Origin: Nannocystaceae bacterium
GTDB lineage: Bacteria > Myxococcota_A > Polyangia > Nannocystales > Nannocystaceae
Assembly (NCBI GenBank): GCA_016763875.1
Contig: JAESSZ010000740.1
Location: forward strand, 1 to 11,374
Direction of reading: 5' to 3'
Length of the DNA stretch: 11,374 nucleotides
Made by a program: the position numbers and the translations under genes. Under the pieces are notes generated by a model. It was not told the DNA's origin. It saw only the letters and a program-made list of their open reading frames with translations, and ran no database searches. Shown here one piece after another: positions 7,195 through 11,374 of this stretch (positions are counted from its first letter, which is position 1; each line of letters begins with the position of its first letter).

Positions 7195-9398
7195 AGCCGC
7201 CCCTGTACCCTGGCCAGGCGCCTGGCCGCCCGCGCGTCTCCCAGCTCGGCCGCACGTTCGTACTGAGCCTGAGCCTCACGAAATCGCACCAACTGGTAGT
7301 ACGCGTCTCCGAGTCGCATGTGGTGCTTCGCATTGCGAGGCGCGACTGAAATCGCTCGGCTCGCGTATTTCCTGGCTTTGGAAAAGCGGCCCGCGTCAAA
7401 ATGGATATCGCTAAGCGTTGCCAGTGCCGGACCCTGGTTTGGGTCCAGTGCTAGCGCCGCTTCCAACTTGCGACGCGCAGTCGCAATGTCGCCACGGGCC
7501 ATCGCCGCCGCCCCCTCGCGCGCGAGGCTTCGCGCCGCAGCTGAATCCACAAGCAATGCTTCTTTTTGACTGGACGTTGCCTGCCCGCCCTTGTCGGAAG
7601 CAACCACTCCCACCGGTTCCTCGCTCAGATCAGGCTCAACAACCGGGTCCGTGTCGGGCACGGCAACCTCGACGGGGGCAACCTCGACGGGGGCAACCTC
7701 GACAGGGGTAACCTCGACAGGAACACGCGTGGGCACGTCGTCGATCACTGCCGATCGTTTCAGCAGACGCAGGTTTGCCTCGGTCATCGCACTTCGCTGA
7801 TGGGGCGCGTTGAGAAGAACGGCGATTTTCTCATCACGCTCGGCCTCGGGGACCGCCAGCGCCAGCAGAGGTTGCGCCGCCATAAGTTCAGGAAGGCTAA
7901 AGTCGCCCGCTCCGGCCTTCCTCCCCAGGAGGTTCAACTGCCCCAGCGTGAGTGCGGAGCGGCTTTGGGCCCGATCCAGTGTCGGGTCGAACACGAGCGC
8001 TTGCGCGTAGTAGTCGCCCGCAAACGCCCGGCCGCCAGCTTCACCCCAGTACCGATCTCCGAGCACGATGAGTTCGGTCGCGAACTCGCCACGCAGCTCC
8101 GCTGCCGCGTCCTCGGCGGCTACTTCGGCGGTGCCATGGAGGCGCTCAAGCTCGCGAACTTTTCGGTATGCAGTGCCCGCAGTCGGATCGCGATGCGGTG
8201 GGTAGACGTAGAGTCCACCGTCCGCGGCCTCTCGTGCGTCGGTCGCAATGGCGGCAATCTGAGCCAAGTCGGTGGCGGTCGGCGGGTCGGTTCGCATTCC
8301 CCAAGCAACCGCGACACTCAGGAGCAGCGCGCTTCCGCCAAGTACCGCCATAAGTCTCGTTGCAGTTCGGCCGGGTGGCGATCCTCCTGGCATCCGCGCC
8401 CTCAAGTCCGCGCGTCGCACCTCGTCCACGTCGGGGAGCGGAAGGTCGTCCCAACGCGTACGGATCTTCGCTTCGATCTGGGCCTCACAGATCGCCGCCT
8501 CAAACTCGATGGTGTCGGGGAACCGGTCATCGGGCTGTTTGGCGAGGCAGCGCATGACAGCGGCCGCCAGCGCCGTCGGCACGCAATCGGGCAGTGCGGG
8601 CGGGGGATCGAAGCGGTGCTGGTCCAAGAGCGCTTCGACCGTCTCGCCGTTGAACGGTGGGTGCCCACTGAGCAGCTCGTACGCCGTGCACCCCAGACCA
8701 TACAGATCGGCCCGCAGATCGATGGGCCCGCCATCCGCCTGTTCCGGAGACATGTAGTAGGGGCTCCCGCGGGACGAGCCCCTACTAGTCCCATTAGAGA
8801 TCGCGGTAGACAACCCAAAGTCGAGAATACGAACCGCGCCTTCGCGACCGCCGGACTGCACGACCACGGCGTTCGAAGGCTTGACGTCGCCGTGCACAAT
8901 GTCAGCGGCGTGAGCGGCACCAAGTCCCTTGCAGAGCTGGCGCAGGATTGGGATGACGCGCTCAACTTCAAGCGCACCGTCGGCGACCAGCATCTCTAGG
9001 CTCGGGCCCAACACGAGCTGCATCGGCAGCGCCAGACGGCCATCGGGCAGTGGGACCAAATCGATCGGCTGGATGACGTAAGGGCAGTCGAGCTTGCCGA
9101 GCGCCCGCGCCTCGGACCGAAACATCTCGATCAGCTCGGGCCGCAGCCGGTGTTCCGGCCGAAGCACTTTGATCGCGACCCGACGGCCAAGCTCGAAGTT
9201 CTCGGCTTCGTAGACGACTCCAGCGCTTCCCTCTCCCAGCCAACGGACGATCTTGTAGCGCGTCCCCGCAAGCACCTTGCCCTTGATCGCACGGACGATG
9301 GGCACCGGGGCCATCGACTCCGCGCCCGCATCGAAGGCGTCGAGGTCGGGGTCAAGGTCGGTCTGCGCCAGCGGACGACGTGCGGAAGAGGTGGGCAT
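7191..9398 (-). CDS. Transmembrane Ser/Thr protein kinase with C-terminal TPRs
   Basis: 735 residues from ATG 9398. The kinase domain spans about residues 45-305: glycine loop LGEGSAGVVYEA (54-65), Lys77 in VAIK, catalytic HGDVKPSN (169-176), DFG (193-195), SPYYMSPEQ (212-220) and the structural DLRADLYGLG. Arg of the usual HRD is Gly, making it a non-RD kinase, often not dependent on activation-loop phosphorylation. A single membrane span, about 349-368 (MAVLGGSALLLSVAVAWGM), puts the kinase in the cytoplasm and the remainder in the periplasm. A helical region follows, then a PVEVA-type repeat spacer (560-579) and about three TPRs (619-733; for example GDIATARRKLEAALALDP and GDAYYQLVRFREAQAQYERA) ending close to the C-terminus, for protein binding. 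A TTG start at 9449 would add 17 residues; ATG 9398 is preferred. It ends in the same CTAG as the convergent FHA kinase gene and is divergent from the PEGA gene. Substrates are unknown. Confidence 0.93.
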   Translation of the reverse strand: MPTSSARRPLAQTDLDPDLDAFDAGAESMAPVPIVRAIKGKVLAGTRYKIVRWLGEGSAGVVYEAENFELGRRVAIKVLRPEHRLRPELIEMFRSEARALGKLDCPYVIQPIDLVPLPDGRLALPMQLVLGPSLEMLVADGALEVERVIPILRQLCKGLGAAHAADIVHGDVKPSNAVVVQSGGREGAVRILDFGLSTAISNGTSRGSSRGSPYYMSPEQADGGPIDLRADLYGLGCTAYELLSGHPPFNGETVEALLDQHRFDPPPALPDCVPTALAAAVMRCLAKQPDDRFPDTIEFEAAICEAQIEAKIRTRWDDLPLPDVDEVRRADLRARMPGGSPPGRTATRLMAVLGGSALLLSVAVAWGMRTDPPTATDLAQIAAIATDAREAADGGLYVYPPHRDPTAGTAYRKVRELERLHGTAEVAAEDAAAELRGEFATELIVLGDRYWGEAGGRAFAGDYYAQALVFDPTLDRAQSRSALTLGQLNLLGRKAGAGDFSLPELMAAQPLLALAVPEAERDEKIAVLLNAPHQRSAMTEANLRLLKRSAVIDDVPTRVPVEVTPVEVAPVEVAPVEVAVPDTDPVVEPDLSEEPVGVVASDKGGQATSSQKEALLVDSAAARSLAREGAAAMARGDIATARRKLEAALALDPNQGPALATLSDIHFDAGRFSKARKYASRAISVAPRNAKHHMRLGDAYYQLVRFREAQAQYERAAELGDARAARRLARVQGRL
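7662..7721. repeat. Four tandem 15-bp units encoding a PVEVA spacer
   Basis: Four consecutive 15-base units with consensus GGCAACCTCGACGGG lie at 7662-7676, 7677-7691, 7692-7706 and 7707-7721, the last two with a few changes. On the minus strand each encodes a five-residue PVEVA/TPVEV unit of the Ser/Thr kinase's periplasmic spacer. Because 15 is a multiple of three, slippage would change spacer length without a frameshift. Confidence 0.9.
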
Positions 9399-9478
9399 CC
9401 AGCCCGGCAATTTCGCAAACCACGGGCCGTTTGACCACGCAATATTCAAGAATCCGGAGACGGATCATCGCACCCAAG

Positions 9479-9491
9479 GTACGCTGTACGC
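9479..9491. promoter_or_regulatory. GTACGC double repeat in the kinase/PEGA divergent gap
   Basis: The 96-base divergent gap (9399-9494) contains GTACGC twice, seven bases apart (9479-9484 and 9486-9491), which also forms a small inverted repeat, GTAC-GCT-GTAC. It lies just before the GTG start of the PEGA gene. It could be a regulator site or part of the leader; no convincing -35/-10 hexamers are visible. This is a pattern only. Confidence 0.2.
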
Positions 9492-9494
9492 ACT

Positions 9495-10475
9495 GTGGGC
9501 CCCACGCTTGCAATCGCGCTCTCGTTGAGTCCCATAGTGGTACCCGCCGACCTCCCCGATGGATCTGCTGCGACGCTGGCTGTAGCGCCACTGCGGATAA
9601 CAGGCGACGTCGCCCCCGGAGTAGCCCAACGCCTCACCTCCGTCCTGATGGAGACGCTGCTTGACGCGGGACTCAACACGCGGGAGATGGCGTCGCTCGC
9701 ATGCGGCGCTACCGACGCGACTTGCTTGCGTGCGGCGGCGACGGATGCGGGAACGAGATACCTCCTGGTCGTCGAAGTCGCCGTCGATGACCGCGACCAA
9801 CACGTCTCAATGCGCCTGGTCCAAGGCCACAGCGGTGAGGTGGCGGCAAGCACAGACGGGGACTGCGAGATCTGCGGTGTCGCGGGTGCAGCGGACCTAT
9901 TGCGGGAGCAGATCGGGCAGATCGATCGGTCCATCCAAACCGAGGCGGCCGACACCAGCACGCTCATCATTCAGAGTACGCCTCCGGGTGCCTCGATAGT
10001 TGTTGATGGCGAGTCCGCGGGCTCAACGCCAACACAACTTCGCCTCGCCGCGGGGCAGCACACAATCGTCGCCCAATACAAAGATCACGAGACAACGCGG
10101 CGGACGATCACGACGGTGGGTGGTGTCCACAAGGATCTGAGCATCGCGCTTGTCCCGGTTGAAGTTCGCGAGACCAACCCAAAACAGACCCAGCGCACCA
10201 TCGGCTGGGCGACGCTAGGCCTTGGCCTTGGCGGCATCGGTGGCGGCATCGCACTGCTGGCTATCCACCAACGCGCTCGCTCGTGTAGCTCTGACGTCCT
10301 CGACGTGAACGGCAAGTGCCCCGACCGCCTCAACACCGTTGCTGGCGGCGCAACGCTGATGAGCCTCGGGGTCATTGCGGTCGCAACGTCCATCGCACTG
10401 CTCGTGCGCTCGCGCGCGGCCCGACCCCGAGGCACCGCCCGCGTCGTGGTCCGGGGGTTGAGCATGCGTTTCTGA
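9495..10475 (+). CDS. PEGA-domain membrane protein
   Basis: 326 residues from GTG 9495, the only reasonable start before the hydrophobic leader GPTLAIALSLSPIVV (weak signal peptide lacking a basic N-region). Residues 25-150 form an alpha/beta region beginning AVAPLRITGDVAPGVAQRL, which resembles TolB/FlgO-like N-terminal domains of exported proteins and carries four cysteines (70, 77, 124, 127). A PEGA domain follows at about 155-222 (LIIQSTPPGASIVVDGESAG, GQHTIVAQYKDHE), a small beta module found in bacterial surface proteins. Two membrane segments, about 236-257 and 281-304, flank a loop with Cys264 and Cys275 and a GKCPD motif. The C-terminal tail is basic (RSRAARPRG). It is probably an envelope protein; the role is unknown. 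It is divergent from the Ser/Thr kinase gene with 96 bases between starts, so it may share control with it. The sigma factor gene lies 142 bases downstream on the same strand. Confidence 0.87.
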   Translation: MGPTLAIALSLSPIVVPADLPDGSAATLAVAPLRITGDVAPGVAQRLTSVLMETLLDAGLNTREMASLACGATDATCLRAAATDAGTRYLLVVEVAVDDRDQHVSMRLVQGHSGEVAASTDGDCEICGVAGAADLLREQIGQIDRSIQTEAADTSTLIIQSTPPGASIVVDGESAGSTPTQLRLAAGQHTIVAQYKDHETTRRTITTVGGVHKDLSIALVPVEVRETNPKQTQRTIGWATLGLGLGGIGGGIALLAIHQRARSCSSDVLDVNGKCPDRLNTVAGGATLMSLGVIAVATSIALLVRSRAARPRGTARVVVRGLSMRF

Positions 10476-10512
10476 CGGCGCCGTTTCCGCATCTGCGGGC
10501 CGCCCGGCCGGC

Positions 10513-10547
10513 ATTACTGTACTAAAACACGGTTCGTGAAAAAATCC
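10513..10547 (+). promoter_or_regulatory. AT-rich patch upstream of the sigma factor gene
   Basis: Within very GC-rich DNA, 10513-10547 is AT-rich (ATTACTGTACTAAAAC, then a run of six A). It lies about 70-105 bases before the sigma factor start, inside the 142-base gap after the PEGA gene. It may hold a promoter or its upstream element; I could not fit -35/-10 hexamers with good spacing. Confidence 0.25.
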
Positions 10548-10617
10548 CTGGCGCCGCCGACACCTCGGCGCTCGCGGGTGACATCAAGAGTCGCGGGCGT
10601 TGATTTGTCCGCTCACG

Positions 10618-11229
10618 GTGCGCGTGCCCAAGACACAACAGACCGACATCCAGATGCTGCGCCGCGCCGCCGTCGGCGACGATCGAGCGCTTGAGGAACT
10701 GTACGAGCGCCACGTAGACGGGCTGTACGCCTTCGTGCTGTATCGCGTGGGGAGAGATCCGACGCTCGCCGAAGATGTCGTGCATGACAGCTTCCTCGAC
10801 GCGCTGTCATCCCATGCCGACTTCGACCCCGCGCGAGGGTCGATGCGCGCGTGGTTGTGCCTGAGGTCGCGCAACATTAGCCGCCGACATCTGCAGGTGC
10901 ACCGTCGGGCGGACGAACTCGGCAAGACCTGGGAGAGCATCGACGCCACGCTGAGTCAGGTCTTCGCGGCGTTGGACACCACGCCGCTAAGTGACGAAGT
11001 CCTCGCACGCGAGGACACGCGGGACCTCGTCAACATGACGATCGCCAACCTTCCCGACCAGTACCGCCGCGTGCTGGAGCACAAGTACGTGCTTGGTGAG
11101 TCGCTTCGCGAGCTGGCCGGGGGTCTCAAAGTCTCCGAAGACGCCGCCAAGTCCTTACTCGCGCGAGCCCGCCGCGCCTTCCGAGAAGCGTTCTCGACCC
11201 TCAACACCGCATTCGGAGATTCACCATGA
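10618..11229 (+). CDS. ECF-type RNA polymerase sigma factor
   Basis: 203 residues from GTG 10618. Region 2 covers about residues 24-98: ALEELYERHVDGLYAFVLYR, then AEDVVHDSFLDAL, the core RNA polymerase-binding helix, then RGSMRAWLCLRSRN. Region 4 covers about 136-193: NLPDQYRRVLEHKYVLGESL and a helix-turn-helix (SLRELAGGLKVSEDAAKSLLARARRAFREAF) that would contact the -35 element. Regions 1 and 3 are absent, as usual for this group. It is a cytoplasmic transcription factor. Its stop overlaps the ATG of the next gene (ATGA), so a coupled partner, likely a negative regulator, follows. In-frame GTG 10624 and TTG 10600 are alternatives; no clear ribosome binding site separates them. Target promoters are unknown. 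Nearby signalling genes make an envelope or stress role plausible but unproven. Confidence 0.93.
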   Translation: MRVPKTQQTDIQMLRRAAVGDDRALEELYERHVDGLYAFVLYRVGRDPTLAEDVVHDSFLDALSSHADFDPARGSMRAWLCLRSRNISRRHLQVHRRADELGKTWESIDATLSQVFAALDTTPLSDEVLAREDTRDLVNMTIANLPDQYRRVLEHKYVLGESLRELAGGLKVSEDAAKSLLARARRAFREAFSTLNTAFGDSP

Positions 11230-11374
11230 CCGCCAACGACCGCAACGACGAGATCCTCGAGCGCAATGTCGAGCAGTTGCTGACGCGGGCGCACGAGCCA
11301 CCCCGCATGGGGCCACAAGCACGCAACCGTGTACTGCGAGCGATCCGCAAGCGACGCGACCCCGCGCCCGCCCC
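11226..11374 (+). CDS. Probable sigma-factor partner (anti-sigma/FecR-like), 5' part only
   Basis: ATG 11226 overlaps the sigma stop (ATGA) and has a good GGAG eight bases upstream. Only the first 49 residues are in the window: a charged N-terminus (TANDRNDEILERNVEQLLTR), then AHEPPRMGPQARNRVLRAIRKRR and a Pro-rich start of a linker. There are no membrane segments yet and no Cys/His zinc motif. The position and the helical, acidic-then-basic N-terminus suit a cytoplasmic sigma-binding region preceding a membrane span. Myxobacterial proteins of this kind often continue into FecR-like domains, but this is recall and inference: nothing decisive lies inside the window. Confidence 0.6.
   Translation, partial: MTANDRNDEILERNVEQLLTRAHEPPRMGPQARNRVLRAIRKRRDPAPA

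Noticed and set aside
7566..8999. Plus-strand open frame of 477 codons
   Set aside because: It is antisense to the Ser/Thr kinase; its Gly/Asn/Leu/Asp repeat is merely the other reading of the 15-bp repeats.
10476..10512. Terminator hairpin after the PEGA gene (CGGCGCCG and GGCCGCCCGGCC)
   Set aside because: The stems are only four base pairs and no T tract follows; such palindromes are common at this GC content.

Overview
The window looks like chromosomal DNA of a GC-rich deltaproteobacterial predator-type genome, most likely a myxobacterium of the Nannocystineae kind. This is an inference. It rests on high GC with GC-rich third codon positions, a Ser/Thr protein kinase fused to TPRs, an FHA-histidine kinase-receiver hybrid, a PEGA-domain membrane protein, a compact ECF sigma factor gene, and a Cys-rich lipoprotein with a Thr/Gly/Ser-rich TTGEP-type linker. 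I saw no rRNA, tRNA, CRISPR array, insertion sequence or phage gene.

Layout. Positions 1-1633 (minus strand) hold two head-to-tail polytopic membrane protein genes that look like diverged paralogues and overlap by ATGA; the downstream one runs off the left edge. Positions 1838-4345 (minus) encode an HrpB-like DEAH-box helicase with an atypical C-terminus. It may be translationally coupled to a possible 56-residue ORF (4342-4512). Facing away from it is a tiny antistasin-like Cys-rich putative lipoprotein (4502-4720, plus). Next is a lipoprotein with exact 22-residue Cys repeats (4814-5491, minus), divergent from a hybrid sensor kinase with FHA, kinase and receiver domains (5635-7194, plus). 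The hybrid kinase gene converges on a membrane-anchored Ser/Thr kinase gene with C-terminal TPRs (7191-9398, minus), and both stop codons lie in one CTAG. Divergent from the Ser/Thr kinase is a PEGA-domain membrane protein (9495-10475, plus). Last come an ECF sigma factor (10618-11229, plus) and, overlapping it by ATGA, the start of a probable regulator gene that runs off the right edge.

How the genes may work together. The right half (5.6-11.4 kb) is signalling-dense. The FHA domain is a phosphothreonine reader fused to a His-Asp phosphorelay, and its closest neighbour makes phosphoserine/threonine, so a Ser/Thr-to-two-component link is a reasonable but untested hypothesis. The sigma factor and the following truncated gene look like a coupled sigma/regulator pair. 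The left half is a mix of envelope proteins and one housekeeping-type helicase. I found no clear-cut novel defence or biosynthetic system. The strongest oddities are the 22-residue Cys-repeat lipoprotein, the paralogous membrane pair, the non-canonical HrpB tail and the tightly packed kinase pair.
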